DNA of 9,127 bases from Bacteroidales bacterium UBA1195 (GTDB taxonomy: Bacteria > Bacteroidota > Bacteroidia > Bacteroidales > WCHB1-69), in NCBI GenBank assembly GCA_002309855.1, contig DBYD01000056.1:1-9127 (forward strand), written 5' to 3'. The notes below the pieces were generated by a model. That model was not told where the DNA came from and ran no database searches. It saw only the letters and a list, made by a program, of their open reading frames with translations. Of the stretch, positions 1-7,700 are shown one piece after another (position 1 is the first letter of the stretch; every line of letters begins with the position of its first letter). The position numbers were made by a program, and so were the translations under genes.

Positions 1-132
1 CGAAAAAACACCCTGATGCTGGCGACTCCTGCCTTCAGGGAACTGATGGCCGAGCTGGAGCGGATAGTGGGAATGTACGAAAATCCGGAGAGAATAGAGT
101 ATAAACCTAAGGACCCCTCTAATAATAAATAA
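1..132 (+). CDS. C-terminal end of an unrecognised protein (partial)
   Basis: The frame is open from base 1 and ends at a TAA at 130-132, giving the last 43 residues of a protein whose start lies to the left of the window. The visible part contains a probable amphipathic helix (AFRELMAELERIVGMYENPE), followed by a charged, proline- and asparagine-rich tail ending DPSNNK. I do not recognise the family and assign no function. A second in-register stop (TAG) follows immediately after the TAA, which fits a genuine gene end. The gene converges on the ORF6N gene at 292-909, with 159 bp between the two stops. The coding call rests on an open frame of plausible composition and is moderately sure. Confidence 0.55.
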   Translation, partial: RKNTLMLATPAFRELMAELERIVGMYENPERIEYKPKDPSNNK

Positions 133-220
133 TAGATAAAAATTTAACTCTGTTCAGCCCGATTGCTGGAAACAACAGTCAGACTTTAACCAAACGTCCG
201 TCATGACATATTATTGTATT

Positions 221-247
221 ATGTGGAAAAAAATTTTACCGCATTTT
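221..247 (+). terminator. Possible weak intrinsic terminator
   Basis: An imperfect hairpin has arms ATGTGGAAAA (221-230) and TTTTaCCGCAT (234-244), with one bulged A and one G-T pair, and a three-base AAA loop. It is followed by a short T run (245-247). It lies about 90 bp after the stop of the partial gene at 1-132 and could end its transcript. The lower stem is only A-T pairs and the T run is short, so this is tentative. Confidence 0.25.
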
Positions 248-290
248 CACATGTAGGGACGCAATAGGAACGTTGTGTAGAGACGTGGCG
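240..290. repeat. Degenerate copy of the gtagagacg repeat, left of the ORF6N gene
   Basis: Two direct copies of the core tgtag(g/a)gacg begin at 252 and 276, 24 bp apart. The first continues as gcaata and the second as tggcg. The first copy and the bases just before it (cgcattttc at 240-248, then gtagggacgcaat) match the sequence at 997-1019 on the other side of the ORF6N gene (cgcattttc, then gtagagacgcaat), with a 3-bp length difference and a few mismatches. The string acgtggcg at 283-290 also recurs at 973-980. The ORF6N gene is therefore flanked by related sequence on both sides. Confidence 0.6.
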
Positions 291-291
291 C

Positions 292-909
292 TTATTCATC
301 ATCATTCATGCAACCATGTTTGAACCCTATACGCTTACGCGGTGTGTCCGGTTGCGCCATTAACTTGTCAAGTGCCTCGTTGATGGCGTCAATCTGTACT
401 GCCATTTCGGTATTGTTCTCGTACTGCTCATGAAGTATTTCATCCACGCGGGAATTGAGCACATCCACCTTGTGTGAGAGTTGTTCCACCCGCATGTTAG
501 TTGACTGCCATGCCGCCACCGTTTGCCGAATCATTACAAATGCCCGCATGATGTTGATGTTGACTTGTATGGCCGTTTCGGAACGTAATACGGAACTCAG
601 CATTGCGATGCCAAGTTCGGTAAAAGCTAATGGTAATTTGCGAAGCCCCATCTTTATGGAATTGGATATCACAATTTGTGATTTCCAATTTTCCAGTTCC
701 TGTTCGGTCAGTGTGAATACAAAGTCTTCCGGAAAACGTTCCATATTCCGTTTGACCGCTTGGTTCAATGTCCGCGTCTCCACTCCGTAAAGTTCAGCCA
801 AATCACGGTCAATCATTACACGCTGCCCGCGAATTTCATAAATGCGTTTTTTAATGACTTCAATATTTGTTTCTTGTGATGTAAGGTTAGTGTTGCTTAT
901 TTCTTTCAT
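292..909 (-). CDS. ORF6N-domain protein
   Basis: This encodes a 205-residue protein. Residues about 18-105 form an ORF6N domain (Pfam PF10543): the conserved stretch IRGQRVMIDRDLAELYGV begins near residue 26, followed by RNMERFPEDFVFTLT (54-68) and the second conserved block LPLAFTELGIAMLSSVL (92-108). Residues about 130-185 have heptad-like spacing (VEQLSHKVDVLNSRVDEIL) and probably form a coiled coil for oligomerisation. The basic tail is RKRIGFKHG. ORF6N domains occur in phage antirepressor-like proteins and in many Bacteroidota chromosomal genes; DNA binding is presumed and the cellular role is not established. The ATG at 909 is preferred to an in-frame TTG at 942 because that TTG overlaps the -7 promoter box and the domain starts downstream. 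The leader is A-rich with no Shine-Dalgarno sequence. The gene stands alone, convergent with the left partial gene and divergent from the barrel gene. Confidence 0.9.
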   Translation of the reverse strand: MKEISNTNLTSQETNIEVIKKRIYEIRGQRVMIDRDLAELYGVETRTLNQAVKRNMERFPEDFVFTLTEQELENWKSQIVISNSIKMGLRKLPLAFTELGIAMLSSVLRSETAIQVNINIMRAFVMIRQTVAAWQSTNMRVEQLSHKVDVLNSRVDEILHEQYENNTEMAVQIDAINEALDKLMAQPDTPRKRIGFKHGCMNDDE

Positions 910-939
910 TTCAATTTTTTTGTTTTTTATTTTGAATCG

Positions 940-947
940 CAAAAATA
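940..947 (-). promoter_or_regulatory. -7 promoter box for the ORF6N gene
   Basis: On the minus strand these bases read TATTTTTG, an exact match to the Bacteroidota primary-sigma -7 consensus TAnnTTTG. Initiation would fall near 933-936, leaving a leader of about 25 bases before the ATG at 909. No convincing -33 TTTG box is seen 19-21 bp upstream, so strength is uncertain. Confidence 0.5.
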
Positions 948-1006
948 CTCAAAATCCCGACACGGATTCCGCACGTGGCGGAAAATAATTCCACATCGCA
1001 TTTTCC

Positions 1007-1033
1007 GTAGAGACGCAATTATTGCGTCTCTAC
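1007..1033. repeat. Perfect 12-bp inverted repeat (gtagagacgcaa palindrome)
   Basis: Arms gtagagacgcaa (1007-1018) and ttgcgtctctac (1022-1033) are exact reverse complements separated by tta. The element sits in the 266-bp divergent intergenic region between the ORF6N gene and the barrel gene. Neither strand has a T run after the stem, so it is not a classical terminator. The left side of the ORF6N gene carries degenerate copies of the same core (240-290). Palindromes of this kind behave like dispersed REP- or MITE-type elements; a regulatory hairpin or protein-binding site is also possible. The symmetry is directly seen, and the function is not known. Confidence 0.8.
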
Positions 1034-1039
1034 ATCCCG

Positions 1040-1053
1040 ATACCGTCCGGTAT
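1040..1053. repeat. Short inverted repeat ataccg-tc-cggtat
   Basis: Six-base arms ataccg (1040-1045) and cggtat (1048-1053) flank a two-base centre, 6 bp to the right of the 27-bp palindrome and about 120 bp before the barrel gene. The size would suit an operator half-site pair. At this length it could be chance. Confidence 0.3.
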
Positions 1054-1175
1054 ATAATGGTTCCATAATTCTTGTCAGCAATTAAAAAAAATCTTTCCTC
1101 TTCATGCAATAAAACGCGGGAGACGGCGTTTGTGTAGCGGTTAACATTGTATGGAAAACAAAAAAAAAACACATT

Positions 1176-1709
1176 ATGAAGAGAAAACCGCTATTATTAG
1201 TTTCGCTGTTCGTCAGCAGTCTTGTTCTCTGTGGGACCATTTCCGCACAGGATGACTATTCCGTCAAAAGGGGATACGTCGGCTTTTTGGAGCAGTCCAA
1301 CGCCTTCGCCTTCCAGGACGGCATGAGCACCTTCGCCCTGGCCACCACTCACGGCTGCCAGTTCAACGAGAATGTCTACGTTGGCGCGGGCCTGTCGCTG
1401 CTCTGGAACAAAAACGCCTTTGTGGCGCCCATCTACACTGCGTTCCGCTACAATTTCACGGAAAAGAAAATCCTGCCCTTCGGGCAGCTGCGCCTCGGCT
1501 ATTACATAGGTGAGGGGAGCGGCCAGTATGCCGATGCAGCCTTCGGCCTGCGCTTCGGCACACCCCGCAAGTTCGCATTCTCCGTCATGATCGGCGCATC
1601 CTACCTTACAACGCTTAAGGATGTCATCTATGTGTATGATGAGAACGGGTATTACCGCAAGGACGCGAACATGTCGAACGTCTCCCTCCGATTCGCCATT
1701 GAATGGTGA
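1176..1709 (+). CDS. Small outer-membrane beta-barrel protein
   Basis: This 177-residue protein has a clear signal peptide: basic start MKRK, hydrophobic core to about residue 20, likely signal peptidase I cut after ISA (24/25). The LVLC string at 16-19 is not a good lipobox because leucine precedes the cysteine. The mature part shows alternating hydrophobic and polar residues with many aromatics and glycines (VYVGAGLSLLWN, FVAPIYTAFRYNF, FGQLRLGYYIG, AAFGLRFG, FAFSVMIGASYL). It ends NVSLRFAIEW, an amphipathic strand with a terminal aromatic, typical of outer-membrane barrels. The length would suit about eight strands. The exact family is not recognised; a structural or small-solute role cannot be decided. 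The start follows an A-rich leader (a run of ten A at 1160-1169) with no Shine-Dalgarno sequence. Its stop overlaps the start of the dehydrogenase gene, suggesting one operon. Confidence 0.85.
   Translation: MKRKPLLLVSLFVSSLVLCGTISAQDDYSVKRGYVGFLEQSNAFAFQDGMSTFALATTHGCQFNENVYVGAGLSLLWNKNAFVAPIYTAFRYNFTEKKILPFGQLRLGYYIGEGSGQYADAAFGLRFGTPRKFAFSVMIGASYLTTLKDVIYVYDENGYYRKDANMSNVSLRFAIEW
1703..1709 (+). promoter_or_regulatory. ATGGTGA stop/start overlap, probable translational coupling
   Basis: The seven bases ATGGTGA hold the start codon of the dehydrogenase (1703-1705) and the TGA stop of the barrel gene (1707-1709) in different frames. No Shine-Dalgarno sequence precedes the ATG, so translation of the second gene probably depends on ribosomes terminating on the first. 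Confidence 0.6.
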
Positions 1710-4597
1710 TCCATACGGACCGGTTGCACCGGATAGCCTATGCCACGGATGCCAGCGTCTATAGGGAAATGCCCTATGGCGTCGCCTATCCGGAAAATGA
1801 AGGGGACATCCGTGAGCTTATCCGCTATGCGCGTGAAAAGGGTATCGGCCTGATTCCCCGTGCCGGAGGCACCTCCATCGCCGGTCAGGTGGTGGGGGAG
1901 GGCCTGGTTGTGGACATCAGCCGCCATTTCACCAAAATATTGGAGGTGAATGCGGAGGAACGCTGGGCATGGGTCCAGCCGGGCGTGGTGCGCGACGAAC
2001 TGAACCTCGCATTGCAGCCATACGGGCTCTTTTTCAGTCCGGAGACCTCAACCAGCAACCGCTGCTGCATAGGCGGCATGGTGGGCAACAACTCTTGCGG
2101 AACCCATTCGTTGGTTTATGGTTCCACGCGCCACCATCTGCTGCAGCTCAAGGGATATCTGTCGGACGGCTCCTTCTTTGACACAGCCCTGCGTGGTGAC
2201 GGTGAACTTGAGAATCGGATTTACGCCCAGCTTGAAGCATGGAGGGACGATTCATCAAAAAGGAAACTGATTGAAGATTGCTTCCCCGACAGGACCCTGC
2301 GCCGTCGCAGTTGCGGATATGCCATTGATGAGGCGATTGAGGATGACATTGACCTTTGCAAACTTATCTGCGGTTCTGAGGGTACGCTCTGTTTTATTAC
2401 AGAAATCAAGGTTTCGCTTGACCCGCTCCCTCCAAAGGAACAGATGGTGCTGTGCGCCCACTACCATTCGTTGGAGGATAGTTTCAATGCCAATCTGATA
2501 GCCTTGAAACACAATCCGGTGGCCATAGAACTGATGGATGGGAAGATATTGGAGCTGGGCAAAGGCAATGCTGCGGCGGAGAAAAACCGCTTCTTCGTTG
2601 AAGGCGACCCCGCCGCGCTGCTGATTGCGGAGTTCAACGGGCCGGAGGCGGAGGCTGCTGCCGACGCCCTTGAAAGGGATCTGGCGGAGAGCGGCCTGGC
2701 ATCGGTCTGCACCAGAGTCTTTGGGGAGGATGTCGCCAAGGTATGGGCGTTGCGCAAGGCTGGACTGGGAGTGCTCAGCGGCATGAAGGGCGACGCAAAG
2801 CCGGTGGGGGTGATTGAGGATACGGCGGTTGCTCCTGAGCGGCTGCCCGCATATATGGCCGACTTCATGGCGATGATGTCGCGGATCGGGCTTGACTGTG
2901 TCTATTATGGCCACATCGGCACCGGCGAGCTGCACCTGCGTCCCATCCTGAACCTGAAAACAGCGGAGGGGCGGGCGAAGTTCCGCGAGGTGGCGGAGGA
3001 GACCGCGCTGCTGGTTCGTAAACACCGCGGAAGCCTCAGCGGCGAACATGGCGACGGCCGTCTGCGCGGGGAGTTTATTCCCCTGATGTATGGGGAGGAA
3101 TGCTACCGCATGATGTGCGAGGTCAAGCAATGCTGGGATCCGGAGGGGCTGTTCAATCCCGGAAAAATCACCGGCACGCCGCCCATGGACGAATGGATGC
3201 GCTATGCGGTGGGGCAGACTTATGCGATTGAAAACAAACAGAAAAAACATAATACCTATTTTAACTGGCGTGCCGCCTTTGACGAGTGCATGGTGGAGGG
3301 CGCATCCGGCGTGCGCTCGCAGCAGCATGCCCTGATGTGCTCCATCGAGCAGTGCAACGGTGCCGGCGACTGCCGCAAAGGGGTAAGGATGGGCGGCACA
3401 CTCTGCCCGGCCTTCAAGGTTTCCGGCGACGAGCTGAAGGCGACCCGCGCCCGCGCCAACGTGCTGCGCGAATGCCTCACCAATGGCGAAGGTTTTGAAG
3501 CGCCTGAGGTGAAGGAGGTGCTGGATTCCTGCTTAGCATGCAAGGCCTGCCGCAGCGAATGTCCCTCCAATGTGGACATGACGCGGATACGGGCGGAGGT
3601 GCTGCAGCAGATATATGACAGTAAGGGGACGCCGCTGCGCTCCTTTGCGGTGGCGCGGATGGCGATGGTCGAAAGGCTTGGCCATATTGTCTGGCCGCTG
3701 TACAACTTTTTTGCCTCCTGGTCACTCTCCTCATTTCTGATAAAGAAGATTATCCGCTTTTCGACGGAGCGGCAGATTCCCACTCTCAGCCGGAAGACCA
3801 TGCGGACGCTGGTGCGCCGCGAGTGCCGGAAAGTCTCTTCGGAGCATCCGAAAGGCAAGGTGTGGCTCTTCGCGGACGAGTTCACCAACTTTCAGGAGGC
3901 GGAGCTGGGGCTCACCTTTGCACGCCTGCTGCTCGGATTGGGCTATGAGGTGGAAGTGCCGCGCCATGTTGAGAGCGGTCGCGCCGCCATCTCAAAAGGC
4001 TGCCTCCGCTTGGCGAAAAAGTTTGCCATGAAGAATTTTAACCTGTTGAAGGAGAAGGTGACGGATGAAACCCCGCTGGTGGGCATCGAGCCCTCCTGCA
4101 TCCTCTCGTTCCGCGATGAATATCCCGACCTGCTTCCTCCCGAAATGCGCCGTCCTGCGCAGCAGCTTGCAAGGAACTGCCTGCTGTTTGACGAGTTCCT
4201 GGTGCGGGAAATGGAGGCGGGAAGAATCTCCTCCGAGGATTTCAAAGCGGATGAGGTGGAGATTTGGCTGCACGGCCACTGCCACCAGAAGGCGCTGGTC
4301 GGTGTGGAGAAGACTGTCGCCGCGCTGCGGCTGCTGAAGGGGGCGGAGGTGCATGTTATTCCGAGCGGATGCTGCGGCATGGCCGGCTCATTCGGCTACG
4401 AAAAGGAGCATTACCGCACCTCGCTGGCAATAGGGGAGATGGTGCTCTTTCCGGCGGTGCGTAAGACTGTGGGTGCGGCCGGTGCCAAACCGGCTGTGGT
4501 TCTGGCACCAGGAACCTCCTGCCGGCAGCAGATCAAGGACGGCACCGGCGTGGACGCCCTGCATCCTGTGGAGCTGCTTTACAAGATGCTGGAATAG
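1703..4597 (+). CDS. FAD-binding and Fe-S-binding 2-hydroxyacid dehydrogenase (GlcD-GlcF-type fusion)
   Basis: This 964-residue cytoplasmic or membrane-associated flavoprotein probably oxidises a 2-hydroxyacid such as D-lactate, glycolate or D-2-hydroxyglutarate and passes electrons to the respiratory chain. Residues about 20-240 are a PCMH-type FAD domain (PRAGGTSIAGQ 52-62, GGMVGNNSCGTHS 124-136, GSEGTL 224-229). Residues about 250-490 are the FAD-oxidase C-terminal domain, with putative metal ligands H404 and H411 (YGHIGTGELHLRP) and E448-H449 (SGEHGDGR). Ferredoxin-like cysteines follow: C546/C551, C557 and C568, then C610, C613, C616 and C620 (CxxCxxCxxxCP). The C-terminal third carries cysteine-rich CCG motifs: IEPSC (795-799), HGHCHQKA (857-864), SGCCGMAGSFGYE (888-900) and APGTSC (935-940). 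The architecture and length resemble E. coli YdiJ, somewhat shorter. Family homology starts near residue 6, so the ATG at 1703, inside the barrel gene's end, is the likely start despite no Shine-Dalgarno sequence. Substrate is not determined by the sequence. Confidence 0.93.
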   Translation: MVIHTDRLHRIAYATDASVYREMPYGVAYPENEGDIRELIRYAREKGIGLIPRAGGTSIAGQVVGEGLVVDISRHFTKILEVNAEERWAWVQPGVVRDELNLALQPYGLFFSPETSTSNRCCIGGMVGNNSCGTHSLVYGSTRHHLLQLKGYLSDGSFFDTALRGDGELENRIYAQLEAWRDDSSKRKLIEDCFPDRTLRRRSCGYAIDEAIEDDIDLCKLICGSEGTLCFITEIKVSLDPLPPKEQMVLCAHYHSLEDSFNANLIALKHNPVAIELMDGKILELGKGNAAAEKNRFFVEGDPAALLIAEFNGPEAEAAADALERDLAESGLASVCTRVFGEDVAKVWALRKAGLGVLSGMKGDAKPVGVIEDTAVAPERLPAYMADFMAMMSRIGLDCVYYGHIGTGELHLRPILNLKTAEGRAKFREVAEETALLVRKHRGSLSGEHGDGRLRGEFIPLMYGEECYRMMCEVKQCWDPEGLFNPGKITGTPPMDEWMRYAVGQTYAIENKQKKHNTYFNWRAAFDECMVEGASGVRSQQHALMCSIEQCNGAGDCRKGVRMGGTLCPAFKVSGDELKATRARANVLRECLTNGEGFEAPEVKEVLDSCLACKACRSECPSNVDMTRIRAEVLQQIYDSKGTPLRSFAVARMAMVERLGHIVWPLYNFFASWSLSSFLIKKIIRFSTERQIPTLSRKTMRTLVRRECRKVSSEHPKGKVWLFADEFTNFQEAELGLTFARLLLGLGYEVEVPRHVESGRAAISKGCLRLAKKFAMKNFNLLKEKVTDETPLVGIEPSCILSFRDEYPDLLPPEMRRPAQQLARNCLLFDEFLVREMEAGRISSEDFKADEVEIWLHGHCHQKALVGVEKTVAALRLLKGAEVHVIPSGCCGMAGSFGYEKEHYRTSLAIGEMVLFPAVRKTVGAAGAKPAVVLAPGTSCRQQIKDGTGVDALHPVELLYKMLE

Positions 4598-4617
4598 GAG
4601 GAGCCGGTGAGCTCTTT
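4598..4617 (+). terminator. Possible weak hairpin after the dehydrogenase gene
   Basis: GAGGAGC (4598-4604) can pair with GCTCTTT (4611-4617) using two G-T pairs around a six-base loop, directly after the TAG stop. Only the inner GAGC/GCTC is fully Watson-Crick, besides one A-T pair, and no T run follows. It is reported only as the best terminator candidate in this 154-bp gap. Confidence 0.2.
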
Positions 4618-4717
4618 CATGATTATTGGTGATGTTTTCCTGCTTTGTCAGCCGGGCGGAAAAACAGTTTTGGAACGTAAAATCTTCCTGTGTGGCGTTT
4701 CGTATTGAATAAAATGC

Positions 4718-4725
4718 TACTTTTG
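4718..4725 (+). promoter_or_regulatory. -7 promoter box for the repeat-protein gene
   Basis: TACTTTTG is an exact match to the Bacteroidota -7 consensus TAnnTTTG. It lies 26 bp before the ATG at 4752, which would give a leader of about 20 bases (AT-rich, ending in tttcaaat). The -33 region is poor: no TTTG sits at the expected 19-21 bp spacing. Its position implies that the repeat-protein gene is transcribed separately from the upstream operon. Confidence 0.6.
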
Positions 4726-4751
4726 CATTCTTGTAACCAAAAATTTCAAAT

Positions 4752-7700
4752 ATGAAAAAATTGTTCTTTTTTATGCTGTCAATCATGATGTTGGCAGTGA
4801 CGGTGTTGAAAGCGCAGAACTCTACGACTGCGCCGGTTCATTTCATTCATATGGTTCCGCAGCATAATTTGCAGGATACAGCTTTTATTGCGGACAGCCT
4901 TTATTCGAACGGAAACGGCGATTCGCTCATTTCCATTGACTACAAGGTGTATTACAATGGTGTGCTGATTGACACCATGTCCAAATATGGGTGGGCCTAT
5001 CTGAAGTTGAGGCAGGCAGGACAGGAATATGTTTCCGATACTTTCCATACCGGAACATTTGATTTTCCCAGAGATATCCCTTTCATGGGCTTGGTGGCGC
5101 ACAGTTTCACCATCTGCGTGATTGATGCATCATCCGGAAAGATGTTGTGGGGAAAACCGTCCATAAAATGCAAACGGGGGCGGGTACCGATGCTGTTTAT
5201 GCATTTCACGGTGCCGGGCACCTACAGTGTGGTGATAGAGACCTATTCCCAAAAAGGGGCGAAGGTGACTTACATCGGAACTATGGCTTGCTCCCGATTC
5301 AAGGACGGTTTCAGTTATGTGGGAGACAAAAGGAAGCTCTGGACCAAAGATTCCGTCTCTTTTGTCGTGAAAGCCTCATTCAGCCACATGGATTCCGTCA
5401 ATATATGTGCGGGAGAGGTGTACCAGTGGCGCGGAAAGAGATATATGGCTGCCGGCACCTATAGCGACGTTGTACACAATAACAACGGTACAGACAGTGT
5501 CTACCAGCTCAAGCTGACCCTGACGCCGGCGGTCAACGATTCCACCACTGAAATCATCTGCTCAGACGGTTATGTGTATTGGCGTGGCAAAAGTTATACC
5601 AAGGCGGGGGTGTACCGGGACAGTGTGATGAACAAAAACGGCTGTTTTGACAGGTATAAGCTGACGGTAAAGATGCTTCCGCGCTTTATGCATCGGGACA
5701 CAATCTGGCATTGCAAGAACATACCTGTCAAATGGCAGGGGCAGACAATCAATGGCGCGGGTTATCGCGAGGTGCACTTTGATGCGGTGAACTATTGCGA
5801 CAGCGGTTTCAGCCTCCGCTTGTACGAATATCCGACCTATCTTGCCAAAGAGGAAAAGACGATATGCGGAACAGATTGTTATGTCTGGCATGGGATGAAT
5901 CTCCAACTGCCGGGGATTTATTATGACACGTTGAAGACAGTTCACGGGTGCGACAGCGTATTCCAACTGACACTGTCGGTCAAGGGTGGCTTCCTGCAGA
6001 GTGACACCGTGCGGGTGAGCACGACGGAAGATTATGTTTGGCGCGGAAGGAATCTGCACAACTCAGGGGTCTATACGGACAGCCTGAAGGACCGTTTCGG
6101 TTGTGACAGCGTGTACCGTTTGGTTTTGGAATACACCAAAAACTTTTTTGCCGAGCAGAAAGACACCATCTGTGCGAAACAAGGCTATGTATGGACCGGC
6201 CATGCAGTTTCCATCGGGATGCCGGCTGCCGGCACCCATGTTTATTGGGACAGCCTGAAGACCACTGCCGGAGGTGACAGCGTATACAAACTGACGTTGT
6301 ATGTGATGCCGAATTATTTGAAGGAAAACGTTGCCTCTGTTTGTGACAATGAGCAGTATGTCTGGGCGGGTCATTCGGTGCCTATCGGCGTAAAGCCGGC
6401 CGGCAGCTATGTCTTTTGGGACAGCCTGCATTCCAAATACGGATGTGACAGTGTCTTCAAGCTTACATTGAAGGTTTTGCCCAGCTATTATTCGGCGCAG
6501 AAGGCTGCCGTTTGTGACAATGAACTGTATGTCTGGCAAGGGCATTCGGTCGGTATCGGCCAGAAGCAGGCCGGCAGCTACGTCTATTGGGACAGTTTGA
6601 AAACGACCAACGGTTGCGACAGTGTATTCCGGCTCGATCTGACGGTGTATCCGAGCTACAGCTTCACGGAACAGGTGGATATCTGCGAACAACAAACCTA
6701 TAGTTGGAAAGGGCATTCGGTGACCATCGGTCACAAGCCGGTTGGCAACCATGTTATTTGGGACAGTTTGAAAACCCTGACAGGTTGTGACAGTGTATAC
6801 AAACTGATATTGTCGGTGCATCCAAACCGTTTCTATACCGAAAATGTTGAAATCTGTGACAATGAAAGCTATTTGTGGAAGGGACATGCAGTAGCCATCG
6901 GCCAGAAGCCGGCTGGCAGCTATGTCTACTGGGACAGTTTGAAAACTGCCAACGGTTGCGACAGTGTCTTCCGGCTGAACCTGAAGGTGAATGCCACAGT
7001 CCTGCGTACCGACACCTTTGAGATTTGTGAAGGAGGCAGCTATTGGTGGCGTGATCGTCAGCTGACAGCCTCCGGTGTGTTTGACGACAGTCTCAAAACA
7101 GTTCGTGGATGTGACAGCATTCACCGGTTGGTACTGCATGTCAGGCCCTCTTACCTGTTTGAGGAGATCGTCCCCATCTGTGACAATAATTATTATGTAT
7201 GGCGTGGACGCCAGTTGTCCAAGGCAGGTGTGTATACTGACAGTTTGAAGAGCGTATATGGTTGTGACAGTATATATAAACTTACACTTCAGATAAATCC
7301 GGAATACCTGAAAGTGGATACTTTGGAGGGTTGTGAAGGTCAGCAGTATGCGTGGCATGGCCGTCTGTTGTCCAAGGATGGTGTCTATACCGACAGTTTG
7401 AAGGCCGTTTTGGGCTGTGACAGTGTGTTCCGGCTGGTGTTGCACATGCATCCTGCCAGCATGCGGACTGATACCATCGCCATTTGCGGGGGTGACGCAT
7501 ACCGTTGGCATGGCAAGGAGCTGGTGGAAACCGGTTTGTATACGGATACGCTGCAAAACGCCTGGGGTTGCGACAGTGTGTGCACGCTTTGTCTGGAGGT
7601 GCATCCAGCCTTTTTGCACATCGACACCATCGTGATTTGTGGCCAGGATCAGGGTGTATGGCGTAACCATTCCTACGGTCTGCCGGGTTGGTATGCCGAC

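Noticed and set aside
1007..1033. Palindrome as an intrinsic terminator
   Set aside because: The stem is strong, but no T run follows on either strand, and it sits upstream of two divergent genes where no terminator is needed.
927..1172. 81-codon minus-strand frame in the divergent intergenic region
   Set aside because: It runs through the 27-bp palindrome and the ORF6N promoter, has no plausible ribosome-binding or family features, and its middle is simply the translated inverted repeat.
1221..1235. Barrel protein as a lipoprotein
   Set aside because: The cysteine at residue 19 follows leucine (LVLC), which does not fit a lipobox; the ISA/Q site at 24/25 fits signal peptidase I better.
2255..3328. 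Long antisense open frame (357 codons) inside the dehydrogenase gene
   Set aside because: It lies fully within a well-supported FAD/Fe-S enzyme gene with recognisable motifs on the other strand. The antisense product shows no recognisable domain.
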